Of a DNA stretch of 64,000 nucleotides, positions 56,595-64,000 are shown piece after piece. Numbering within the stretch: the first letter of the stretch is position 1; every line of letters begins with the position of its first letter. This DNA is from Dyella monticola (GTDB lineage: Bacteria; Pseudomonadota; Gammaproteobacteria; Xanthomonadales; Rhodanobacteraceae): the NCBI RefSeq assembly GCF_003363155.1, contig NZ_QRBE01000013.1, positions 1 through 64,000 on the forward strand. The letters run 5' to 3'. The translations under genes and the position numbers were made by a program. The notes beneath the pieces are model-generated. The model did not search any database, had not been told where the DNA came from, and saw only the letters and a program-made list of their open reading frames with translations.

Positions 56595-56798
56595 GCAAAC
56601 TCCGGATCCTGCGGATAATCCAGGCAAAGTGTAGCGGATGGGTCTGAAGCGTCCTGAACGATGCTTCACATGCGAAGGGAGACGGAGCTCCCCTGCATTG
56701 TCGCGCGGGCTATTTCTTGCGGCGATTTTCACGTTTCCTATTTTTCATTCCGCCCTTATCCTTGCCCGTTTCTACCGCATGACGCCGACAAGGCCCGC

Positions 56799-58415
56799 AT
56801 GTCCTATCTGTCCAAGAACGTAGCTCATTACGGACTCGCCTGGCTGGCGTTGGTGCTGGCCACCGTGGCCGGTGTGGTGTGGTGGTGGCAGATCGGTCGC
56901 GCGGTCGACTTGCCGGACGCGCCCTCTTCGCGCATTGCGTGTGTGTCCTATGCGCCCTTTCGCAAGCCGGGCGAATCGCCGACCAACCGCAAGTTCATCA
57001 TGACCCCCGCACGCATCGACGAAGACTTGCGCGCGCTGTCGCAACGCTTCGATTGCGTGCGTACCTATTCGCAAAGCAATGGTCTGGCGGCGGTACCGGC
57101 TATCGCCGCCCGCTATCACATGCAGGTGCTGATGGGCATCTGGCTGGGCAACGTGCCGAAGATCAACGAGCAGGAAATCGCGCAGGGCATCGCCACCGCC
57201 AAGGCCAATCCTGGAGTCATCCGCGGCATCATCGTTGGCAACGAAGTGTTGTTGCGCGGCGATCTTTCGCCCAAACGCCTGGCCGAATACATCAAGCGCG
57301 TGCGCGCCGAGGCGCCGCCGACCATTCCGGTGACCTATGCCGACGTGTGGGAGAATTGGCTGCGCTATCCGCAAATGGCCAGCGTGGTGGATTTCGTCAC
57401 CATCCACATTCTGCCGTATTGGGAAAACAAGCCGGTGGCAGCGCCCGATGCCGTGCGTCACGTCGAAGACGTGTATACGCGCATGCAGCACGAGTTCCCC
57501 GGCAAGCAGATCATGATCGGTGAAACCGGCTGGCCCAGCGCGGGGCGCCTGCGTCGCTCCGCCGAACCTAGCCTGGTCGATGAGGCGATGTATATACGCA
57601 GCTTTCTGCGTTATGCCGCGCAAGTGCACATGCCCTACAACGTGATCGAAACCTTCGATCAGCCGTGGAAGCGCGCGCTGGAAGGCACGGTCGGCGGCTA
57701 TTGGGGCATCTTCAATTCGGATGCGCAGCCGAAATTTCCCATGCTGGGCCCGGTGGTCGAAGATCCGCACTGGTGGCTGGGTTGGCTGGCCGGTGTCGCA
57801 GGTGCTGCGGCATTTATGCGGGTGGGCGGTTCGCGTCGCGCATGGCATAGCGTGAAAGGATGGCTTGCGTTGTCGCTGGCCGGATTTGCGGCCGGTACGG
57901 CGGCTGCATGGCAGGTACGGCAGATGACGTTCGCGTGTGCTGCGTGGTGGGAGTGGCTGCTCTCATCGGTGTGCCTGGTCGGTGCGCTGGCGATTGCTGC
58001 TGCGCTTGCCCGGCGTATCGCGGCGCATCTTGCCGATCGCCACGATCACACAGAGCCTTCGTCCTGGTGGCGCTTCAGCGCGCTCTTCGGCTTGGTGCTG
58101 TACGACATCCTGATCGCATTCGACGGACGCTATCTGGATTTCCCGATGGGCCTGTTCGCTTTGCCGTGCGTGGCCTACGGTGTTTTCGGGCTGCTCACGC
58201 ACGAATGGTCGATGCCCTCTGCGGAACAACGCTTTCTCGCCAGCGTCGGCCCATTGCTTGCGATCGCGCCGGTCGTGCAGGAAGTGGGCATGAACAAGGT
58301 GACGTGGCTATGGCTGGGTTTGAACCTTGCCATCGCCGTGCCCGTGTGGGTGGCCTGGCGTTGTCATCGCAGCGTTCGCTTGCAACCGAAGCAGGCGCAG
58401 GCAGCCAACCAGTAG
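56799..58415 (+). CDS. GH17-like membrane protein (beta-glucan synthesis or remodelling)
   Basis: A 538-residue inner-membrane protein. An N-terminal helix (WLALVLATVAGVVWWWQ) leads to a periplasmic TIM-barrel domain like GH17 (about 45-320). Proposed acid/base Glu is in IVGNEVLLRGDL and the nucleophile Glu in MIGETGWPSAG. Five or so helices follow (about 325-525). Similar proteins next to glucan synthases include NdvC of Bradyrhizobium, linked to cyclic beta-1,3;1,6-glucan. No glucan synthase is nearby here. I chose the ATG at 56799 because the frame upstream is not conserved-looking and lacks a signal. Confidence 0.83.
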   Translation: MSYLSKNVAHYGLAWLALVLATVAGVVWWWQIGRAVDLPDAPSSRIACVSYAPFRKPGESPTNRKFIMTPARIDEDLRALSQRFDCVRTYSQSNGLAAVPAIAARYHMQVLMGIWLGNVPKINEQEIAQGIATAKANPGVIRGIIVGNEVLLRGDLSPKRLAEYIKRVRAEAPPTIPVTYADVWENWLRYPQMASVVDFVTIHILPYWENKPVAAPDAVRHVEDVYTRMQHEFPGKQIMIGETGWPSAGRLRRSAEPSLVDEAMYIRSFLRYAAQVHMPYNVIETFDQPWKRALEGTVGGYWGIFNSDAQPKFPMLGPVVEDPHWWLGWLAGVAGAAAFMRVGGSRRAWHSVKGWLALSLAGFAAGTAAAWQVRQMTFACAAWWEWLLSSVCLVGALAIAAALARRIAAHLADRHDHTEPSSWWRFSALFGLVLYDILIAFDGRYLDFPMGLFALPCVAYGVFGLLTHEWSMPSAEQRFLASVGPLLAIAPVVQEVGMNKVTWLWLGLNLAIAVPVWVAWRCHRSVRLQPKQAQAANQ

Positions 58416-58733
58416 CGCCACCGCGCCGGCGTAGTAGCAGTAGAGCGTCAGTGCAAGCACACCGAGCGCGGCGGCGAGCCACGCAATCCACGGTTTTTTC
58501 AGCAGCAGCGAAAGCACGGTCACGATAAGGGCCGCGATCCCGAAGCCATAGGTGTTGAAGCCGATCACGATGAATTGACGCGCGCCGCACCACAGCGGTG
58601 CGTTGCCGTCATCGCAACGATGCGCCAGCGCAGGCGGTTCGATGAAACCGTAGCGCAGCCACGCCGACAACACGCCGATTGCAATGATCAGCAGCCAGGG
58701 CAAAACAAGCGGAACAAGTCGTCGCGTGGTCAT
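58308..58733 (-). CDS. Small membrane protein of unknown function
   Basis: A 141-residue protein with three hydrophobic helices (LVPLVLPWLLIIAIGVLSAWL, FGIAALIVTVLSLLL and WIAWLAAALGVLALTLYCYYAGAVALLVGCL) and a polar tail. One extracytoplasmic loop holds two cysteines (CDDGNAPLWC). Its last 108 bases overlap the end of the convergent GH17-like gene. Its ATG overlaps the stop of the phosphodiesterase gene upstream (ATGA). No family recognised. Confidence 0.75.
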   Translation of the reverse strand: MTTRRLVPLVLPWLLIIAIGVLSAWLRYGFIEPPALAHRCDDGNAPLWCGARQFIVIGFNTYGFGIAALIVTVLSLLLKKPWIAWLAAALGVLALTLYCYYAGAVALLVGCLRLLRLQANAAMTTPGHPHGHGDGKVQTQP

Positions 58734-59527
58734 CGATGGGTCTTGGCGGGAGTTGAGTGGAGCGTGGCAGAAGGCAGCTGGATTTCCGCGGCCAGGGCCA
58801 GATGATCGGAGAACGCCTGCGGCAGCGTCCACATTTTTTCGACGCGGATGTCCGAAGAAACCAGGATGTGATCCAGTGCGCGTCGCGGTTTCCAGCTTGG
58901 AAAGGTCGGCACGGCTTGTCCCGGTGGCTGCAGGCTCGAATGCGCGAACAAGTGACGCATTTCTGGGCTGTGTGGGTCGGTATTGAGATCGCCCATCAGC
59001 ACGGCGTGCGGGTGATCCTGCAAAACTTCGGCAATAAACGCCAGCTGTTTTGCACGCGCCTGCGCACTTAGCGAAAGGTGGGCGATCACCACGGCCAGAC
59101 CGTTGGCATCGTCGCCAAAGCTGGCCAGCAACGCGCCTCGACCGGGAATGCGGCTGGGCAGCGGATAGTCGATCACCGTGCGCGGTTCCAAGCGGCAGAT
59201 CAGGCCGTTGGCGGTGTGCGAAAGCTGGGCCAGCGGGCGATTGGGCTGGTGGCTCCAGAACGGCATGCCGGAAGTTTCGGCCAGATAGCGCGTCTGGTTG
59301 AGAAAGCCTGAACGCAGGCTGCCGGCGTCGGCTTCCTGCAATCCGACCACATCGAACTGCGGCAGCAGCTCAGCCAGTTGATCGAGGTTCTCAAGCTTGT
59401 TACGCCCCGGCAGCACCGCGTTGATGCTGCGCGTGACGTACTGCCGGTAACGTTGCACGCTGGCTCCCGCCAGAATGTTGCAGCTCAGGAGGCGCAGCCG
59501 TTGATGCTTGGCGGGGGCGCGGGTCAT
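58730..59527 (-). CDS. Endonuclease/exonuclease/phosphatase-family protein
   Basis: A 265-residue EEP-fold hydrolase. The metal-site Asn and Glu are in LLSCNIL (near 15) and VVGLQEAD (about 60-67). The catalytic His/Asp pair is in AVVIAHLSLS and LMGDLNTDP, and the C-terminal FSDHLALAAEI contains the general-base His. There is no signal peptide, so it acts in the cytoplasm. The substrate may be DNA, a phosphodiester-linked lipid or another phosphoester; not resolvable here. It is coupled to the downstream small membrane protein by ATGA. Confidence 0.85.
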   Translation of the reverse strand: MTRAPAKHQRLRLLSCNILAGASVQRYRQYVTRSINAVLPGRNKLENLDQLAELLPQFDVVGLQEADAGSLRSGFLNQTRYLAETSGMPFWSHQPNRPLAQLSHTANGLICRLEPRTVIDYPLPSRIPGRGALLASFGDDANGLAVVIAHLSLSAQARAKQLAFIAEVLQDHPHAVLMGDLNTDPHSPEMRHLFAHSSLQPPGQAVPTFPSWKPRRALDHILVSSDIRVEKMWTLPQAFSDHLALAAEIQLPSATLHSTPAKTHR

Positions 59528-59587
59528 GGTCCAACGTCAAGGATGCCAAAAGGACGCAGCATCCTAAAGGTTCCAGGTGCGGTTATT

Positions 59588-59638
59588 GTGAAAAAAACCG
59601 CACGGCTAGGATGCTCCGAGATGGAACCGGAGCATCCT
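59588..59638 (-). terminator. Terminator region for the proximal dsbA-like gene
   Basis: AGGATGCTCCG (59608-59618) and CGGAGCATCCT (59628-59638) form a perfect 11-bp stem. On the minus strand it is followed by CCGTGCGG and seven T residues. The T run is about 10 bases from the main stem, so the small CCG/CGG stem may be the effective hairpin. Confidence 0.65.
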
Positions 59639-59643
59639 CACGA

Positions 59644-60294
59644 TCACTTCGGCTGGGCGGCCAGTTCCTGCTGCACCAGCCATTTCGTCAGCGCCACCAG
59701 TTGGGTAAAGGTGCGGACGTTGGCCGTGCGGTATTTGCCGTCGACGACGATGGTCGGCGTGCCGTCCACGCCCCAGTCCTGCAGCAGGGCGAGGTCATTC
59801 TTGATGTGTGCGCTGACTTCCGGCGACTGCGCGATCTTTATGAACTCGGCGCGGTTGGCGCCGTGCTGGGCATAGAAATCGGCGATTTCATCATTGGAAT
59901 TGATCGGGAATTGATCCTTGAACTTGGCTTCGAACAAAACATCGTGCGTCTGTTCGAGCACGCCCATTTTCTTGGCGGCGTAATAGGCGCGGGCAAACGG
60001 CACCCAGGCATCATTGAACGGCGCCGGCACCAGCTTGAATTCCACGCCTGGCGGCAACGATTTGCGCAATTCGTCGGCGTAGGGCGCGAACTCGGCGCAA
60101 TGGATGCAGGCGTAGGAGAACACTTCCACCACTTCGACCTTGCCGCTCGGGCTGACGCGGTGATAGGGCGCCGGCAGGGTGATGTACTGATTGCCCTCGG
60201 TGTAGGGCGCATTCGGGCTTGCGGCGCTGCAGGCGGTGGTCAGCAATAAACCGCAAAGCGCAGCGATGAGATGGATTCGGGTGGTCTTGAACAT
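59644..60294 (-). CDS. dsbA: Thiol:disulfide interchange protein, DsbA family (CIHC active site)
   Basis: A periplasmic thioredoxin-fold oxidase of 216 residues that introduces disulfides into exported proteins. The signal sequence ends LLLTTACSAAS: it may be a lipoprotein signal (Cys at about 22) or be cleaved by signal peptidase I after AAS. The active site is FSYACIHCAEF (CxxC; the usual DsbA motif is CPHC, here with Ile), and the cis-Pro is in VDGTPTIVVDGK. The ATG at 60294 has a good signal peptide; the longer frame is rejected. It is followed by a terminator and lies 89 bases from a second dsbA-like gene on the same strand. Confidence 0.92.
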   Translation of the reverse strand: MFKTTRIHLIAALCGLLLTTACSAASPNAPYTEGNQYITLPAPYHRVSPSGKVEVVEVFSYACIHCAEFAPYADELRKSLPPGVEFKLVPAPFNDAWVPFARAYYAAKKMGVLEQTHDVLFEAKFKDQFPINSNDEIADFYAQHGANRAEFIKIAQSPEVSAHIKNDLALLQDWGVDGTPTIVVDGKYRTANVRTFTQLVALTKWLVQQELAAQPK

Positions 60295-60339
60295 GGTGGT
60301 ACCTGCGTCATCACGGGTGGGGCCGTGGCTTTTTGGGGT

Positions 60340-60370
60340 CAAACAAAAGCGCCCGGCGGACCGGGCGCTT
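60340..60370 (-). terminator. Terminator of the lipoprotein dsbA-like gene
   Basis: On the minus strand AAGCGCCCGG-TCCG-CCGGGCGCTT is a perfect 10-bp stem followed by TTGTTTG, 13 bases after the stop of the gene at 60383. Confidence 0.88.
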
Positions 60371-60382
60371 AGGTGGGGATAG

Positions 60383-61267
60383 TTACTTTCCGGCGGCTTC
60401 TTTGGCGACGAGCCACTTGGTCAGCTCGACCGACTGGGCGTATCCGCCGGCATCGCCCGGCGTGAAACGGTACTTGCCGTTGACGATGATGGTGGGTGTC
60501 GCGTCCACGCCGTAGGCCTTGACCAGGTCAACAGCGCGCTTCATCTGCGTGTTGATGCTGAAGGAGTTGGCCACGGCGACGAACTGCTTGGGGTCGACAC
60601 CGTACTTGGCATAGAACTTGGCCACGTCATCAATGGTGGGCCATGCTGATTGCGGCTTAGGGCGGCCGGTGGTGAGGTCGTCGGAGGCCAGCTCACCGGA
60701 CTTCCACACGGCGTCGAACATCGCGTCATGCGCCTTCTCGGCTACACCCAGCGCCTTGGCGGTGTAGTACGCGCGCTGGAACAGCGGGAAGTTTTCGTCT
60801 GGGCGGAACGCCACGGGGAGATAGGTCACCTCCGCATTCGACGGCAGGCTCTTTTCGATCTGGTCCATCGTGGTGTGGAAGGCGTTGCAGGCCGGGCAGG
60901 CGTAGGAGAACGCCTCGGTCACCACGATCTTGTCGGGGTTGCTGGTGGGTTGCTGCGGTTCGATGGTGAAGTAGTTCTTGCCTTCGACCCACTTGCCATT
61001 GTCGACGAAGGGTTCGGCCGGGGCGGAGGGTTTCTGGGTCGTGCTGGACGCGGCGGCGGCACCGGCAGCGGCCGCAGCGGTGGCCGTGGAGGCGGCTGCC
61101 GGCGCTTGCGCAGTGGAGGCGGCAGCCGGACTGGCGGCCGAGGCCGGGGCCGCAGGGGCGGATGTCTGGGCCGGTGCGGGCTGCGGGGCCGTGGTATCGG
61201 AGCCGTTATGGCTGCAGGCGGACAGCGCAATCAGCGCCGCACAGAGAAAAGACAAACGCTTCAGCAT
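60383..61267 (-). CDS. Lipoprotein DsbA-family protein with long Ala/Pro linker (CPAC active site)
   Basis: A 294-residue thioredoxin-fold protein. The lipoprotein signal MLKRLSFLCAALIALSACS has lipobox LSAC (Cys18). Then comes a linker of about 65 residues almost wholly of Ala, Pro, Ser and Thr, and a DsbA-like domain (from about 95). The active site is FSYACPACNAFH and the cis-Pro is in VDATPTIIVNGKYRF. The linker would hold the domain away from the membrane. It is paralogous to the neighbouring DsbA, with a different CxxC dipeptide (PA versus IH), so redox potential and partners may differ. Confidence 0.92.
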   Translation of the reverse strand: MLKRLSFLCAALIALSACSHNGSDTTAPQPAPAQTSAPAAPASAASPAAASTAQAPAAASTATAAAAAGAAAASSTTQKPSAPAEPFVDNGKWVEGKNYFTIEPQQPTSNPDKIVVTEAFSYACPACNAFHTTMDQIEKSLPSNAEVTYLPVAFRPDENFPLFQRAYYTAKALGVAEKAHDAMFDAVWKSGELASDDLTTGRPKPQSAWPTIDDVAKFYAKYGVDPKQFVAVANSFSINTQMKRAVDLVKAYGVDATPTIIVNGKYRFTPGDAGGYAQSVELTKWLVAKEAAGK

Positions 61268-61324
61268 GGCTGGCCTCGAGTGGGATGAAACGGAAACGCC
61301 TTGGACAACACGGCCGGCCGGAAG

Positions 61325-62137
61325 TTACGGGGATGCCGCAGCCGCACTATGGTCGGCCACGTGCAGGCCTTCGACATAGCTGGCCAGGGCCGCGATGTCC
61401 TGCGGGTCAAGATTCTTGGCGATGAGCGGCATGATCTGCGCGTGCGCATCTTTGCCCCAGCTCACGCCGTCGTGGAAATCCTTCAGCTTGGCTTCCACGT
61501 ACTGCGCATGCTGGCTGGTGAGCTCCGGATACATGGCGCCAGGATTGCCGCGACCGTCCATGCCGTGACAGGCCATGCAGGCCGGAATGCCGCGATCGGT
61601 GTCGCCCTGGCGGTAGAGTTTCTGGCCCAGTTCGACCAGCGCCTGGTCGGCCACGCCCGGCAGCGGCTGCTTGCTGGCGAAGTAGGCGCCGATGTCGCGC
61701 ATGTCCTGATTGGACAGTGGGGTGGCCATACCAAGCATGATCGCGTTCTGGCGCGTGCCGGATTTGAAGTTCTCCAGCTGGTGCGCGATGTACGCCTCGT
61801 GCTGGCCGGCGAGCTTGGGATACTGCGCATCGCTGGAATTACCATCCATGCCATGGCAGGCGCCGCAAGCGGCGGCCTTGGCCTGTCCGGCGGTCGCGTC
61901 GCCCGGCTTGGTGGCGAGCATCGCGGTCTCATCTTGCGGTGCGGCGGTGGGCACCACGGCGGCCGGCGAGCTGGCCGCCGGCGCGGGCTTCGCGATGGCG
62001 GCGGCGGCTGCGGCAGTCGCCTTCGACGCGGCCGGAGCCTGGTTGTTCTGCGCAAGTACGGCGCCGGTGGACAGAGCAAGAACCAGGGCTACTGCATTGA
62101 CAACAGCGGGCCGGCAACCGGCGAGCCGAAAACTCAT
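61325..62137 (-). CDS. Cytochrome c4 (dihaem, exported)
   Basis: A periplasmic dihaem electron carrier of 270 residues. A signal peptide (NAVALVLALSTGAVLAQ) is followed by an Ala/Pro-rich stretch of about 55 residues and two homologous c-type domains. Haem motifs are CGACH (about 92-96) and CMACH (about 189-193), each followed by the c4-type MDG sequence (HGMDGNSS and HGMDGRGN). A later Met in each half (MATPLSNQD and IMPLIAKN) would be the axial ligand. Cytochrome c4 passes electrons from the bc1 complex to terminal oxidases. The ATG at 62137 gives the best signal peptide. Confidence 0.93.
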   Translation of the reverse strand: MSFRLAGCRPAVVNAVALVLALSTGAVLAQNNQAPAASKATAAAAAAIAKPAPAASSPAAVVPTAAPQDETAMLATKPGDATAGQAKAAACGACHGMDGNSSDAQYPKLAGQHEAYIAHQLENFKSGTRQNAIMLGMATPLSNQDMRDIGAYFASKQPLPGVADQALVELGQKLYRQGDTDRGIPACMACHGMDGRGNPGAMYPELTSQHAQYVEAKLKDFHDGVSWGKDAHAQIMPLIAKNLDPQDIAALASYVEGLHVADHSAAAASP

Positions 62138-62270
62138 ACACTTGCCTCCAGAAAATACTGTTGGATGTACGGGGCGCACCCTCCGCGCACCGTGACTGGC
62201 AGAACCGCAGAATGCTTCAGGGCATCCTGAAATTATCCTTTCCCCATCCTAGCCGGTCAAACAAAGATCT

Positions 62271-62915
<645 letters not shown>

Positions 62916-62951
62916 AGCAGTCGGAGAAACATCGCCTCACTTTTTACTGCT

Positions 62952-62977
62952 GTCATGCGCGCCAAAGCGGGCATGAC
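62952..62977. repeat. Palindromic repeat variant GTCATGC
   Basis: GTCATGC and GCATGAC, 7-bp arms with inner CGC/GCG pairing, between the convergent engB and msrC genes. It resembles a diverged copy of the GTCATTCCGGC family. Confidence 0.5.
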
Positions 62978-62987
62978 GGCCGCTAAG

Positions 62988-63476
62988 CTAGCACACGCTT
63001 TCCATGAACACCGCACACAAGGCTTCCATCCCGGCGCGATCTTCCTCGTCGAAACGGCCGACCGAGGGACTGTCCACATCCCACACGCCAAGCAGCGTGC
63101 CATCAGCTTTCACCAGCGGCACGACGATTTCCGATTGCGAGGCGGCGTCACAGGCGATGTGGCCATCGAAGTCGTTGACGTTGCGCACCAGCTGCGTCTG
63201 GCGGGTTTGCGCCGCGGTACCGCATACACCCTTGCCCATGGCAATGCGCACGCAGGCCGGCTTGCCCTGGAAGGGGCCGACCACCAGCTCGGTGCCGTCG
63301 TACAGATAAAAACCCGCCCAGTTGAAATCGGGCAGGCTGTGAAAAACCAGTGCGGAAAAATTGGCCGCGTTGGCGATGAAGTCCTGCTCGCCGGCGAGCA
63401 TGCCGCGAACCTGTTGCACGAGGTCTGCGTACTGCTCGCGCTTGCTGGTGGTATGACTGGCTTTGATCTCGAACAT
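62988..63476 (-). CDS. msrC: Free methionine-(R)-sulfoxide reductase (GAF-domain)
   Basis: Reduces free Met-(R)-sulfoxide, repairing oxidised methionine in the cytoplasm. The 162 residues are a single GAF domain. The three conserved cysteines of the fRMsr family are present: Cys75 (KPACVRI), Cys85 (GVCGTA) and Cys109 (HIACDA), in the same spacing as Cys84/94/118 of the E. coli protein. The ASQSEIVVPL motif follows. Monocistronic; convergent with engB. Confidence 0.93.
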   Translation of the reverse strand: MFEIKASHTTSKREQYADLVQQVRGMLAGEQDFIANAANFSALVFHSLPDFNWAGFYLYDGTELVVGPFQGKPACVRIAMGKGVCGTAAQTRQTQLVRNVNDFDGHIACDAASQSEIVVPLVKADGTLLGVWDVDSPSVGRFDEEDRAGMEALCAVFMESVC

Positions 63477-63530
63477 GACACTCTAAAATGGGCCGCTTAG
63501 TGCCCAGGACAAGTGGGGAAGACAATCATT

Positions 63531-63587
63531 ATGAGCGAACGGTGTCTCTTGCGCGCCCGGTACGGGCTTGACGGGCCTTTGGCATGA
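63531..63587 (+). CDS. 18-residue leader ORF coupled to bioD
   Basis: A short frame, MSERCLLRARYGLDGPLA, with a good ribosome-binding site (GGGGAAG 9 bases upstream). Its TGA overlaps the bioD ATG in ATGA form. The bioD start itself has no clear Shine-Dalgarno, so translation of this mini-ORF may feed bioD by termination-reinitiation. A GC-rich GCCCGGTACGGGC palindrome lies inside. It may be a chance ORF. Confidence 0.4.
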   Translation: MSERCLLRARYGLDGPLA

Positions 63588-64000
63588 CCCGCGCCCTCTT
63601 CATCGCCGGCACCGATACCGGCATCGGCAAGACGCACGCCGCCTGCACGTTGATCCATGCCTTGCGCAGCACCGGGCAGAGCGTCTGCGGCATGAAGCCG
63701 GTGGCCAGCGGTTGCGTCGATACTGCGCAAGGTTTGCGCAATGACGATGCGTTGTCGCTGCAGGCGGCCAGCACACCGACACCCGCCTATGGAGACATCA
63801 ACCCCATTGCCTTGCGCGACCCCTTGTCACCGCATCTGGCGGCCGCTCACGACGGCGTGACGATCGCCCTGCCACCCCTGCACGCGGCGTTCCGTGCGTT
63901 GTGCGCACGCTACGACAACGTCGTGGTCGAAGGCGTGGGTGGTTGGCGCGTGCCGTTGGCGCCGGGCGTGCTGGCATCGGATATTCCCAAGGCGTGGGGA
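63584..64000 (+). CDS. bioD: Dethiobiotin synthetase (partial, N-terminal 139 residues)
   Basis: ATP-dependent closure of the ureido ring of dethiobiotin, the penultimate step of biotin synthesis, in the cytoplasm. The frame runs to the window edge. The start ALFIAGTDTGIGKTHAACTL is the family P-loop (GTDTxxGKT), and GMKPVASGC is the DAPA-binding Lys motif. Next come NDDALSLQAAS and NPIALRDPLSPHLAA (family PxAPHLAA), then VVVEGVGGWRVPL. A stop in frame at 63569 excludes an earlier start. No other bio gene is in the window. Confidence 0.95.
   Translation, partial: MTRALFIAGTDTGIGKTHAACTLIHALRSTGQSVCGMKPVASGCVDTAQGLRNDDALSLQAASTPTPAYGDINPIALRDPLSPHLAAAHDGVTIALPPLHAAFRALCARYDNVVVEGVGGWRVPLAPGVLASDIPKAWG

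Overview
The window is one contiguous stretch of a GC-rich gammaproteobacterial chromosome with densely packed genes. The type II secretion genes run in the order E-F-G-H-I-J-K-L-M-N-D, with no recognisable gspC. That is the xps arrangement of Xanthomonadales. Together with a monomeric isocitrate dehydrogenase and free-living housekeeping genes, it points to the Rhodanobacteraceae/Xanthomonadaceae (for example Dyella, Luteibacter, Frateuria, Rhodanobacter). This placement is inference; no rRNA or marker comparison was possible. I see no rRNA, tRNA, CRISPR array, insertion sequence or prophage.

Layout. 1-10.9 kb: an open-ended Ser/Pro-rich gene running off the left edge, monomeric icd, a GumN/TraB-like protein, an aldo/keto reductase and LysR regulator, a TonB-domain protein, a NYN protein, an exported methyltransferase-like protein, a RluE-type pseudouridine synthase and TatD. 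11.2-22.2 kb: a complete eleven-gene type II secretion (xps) operon, mostly joined by ATGA/GTGA stop-start overlaps and closed by a strong terminator. 22.3-32.9 kb: HrpB helicase, an SDR/LysR divergent pair, an ArsR-type regulator, a TetR/MFS divergent pair with a visible promoter-operator, a YadGH-type ABC exporter and a ferredoxin-NADP reductase.

32.9-39.5 kb: a chaperone-usher fimbrial cluster (major subunit, chaperone, usher, two-domain tip adhesin) behind a good sigma-54 promoter match abutting a CRP/Clp-type site. A short convergent fimbrial-subunit gene follows; it has a long, highly folded leader and is flanked by copies of a short repeat. 39.5-43.8 kb: an apparent five-gene operon (membrane protein, small Xre-type regulator, membrane-anchored S33 peptidase, NatA/NatB-like ABC transporter) whose promoter is bracketed by two matching operators. 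This is the best candidate for an undescribed self-regulated system.

43.8-64 kb: hydrolase-hemH, a SYLF protein, tatABC coupled to a MidA-like methyltransferase, two envelope glycosyltransferases, cca, an NDUFA9-like SDR, lytic transglycosylase, a GH17-like membrane protein, an EEP-family phosphodiesterase, two DsbA-like proteins, cytochrome c4, engB, msrC and the start of bioD. The bioD start codon overlaps the stop of an 18-codon leader ORF.

Common themes are envelope and secretion (T2SS, Tat, Dsb, fimbriae, exporters) and short intergenic palindromes. GTCATTCCGGC-type hairpins and CTCCCCTC-type hairpins recur at many gene ends.
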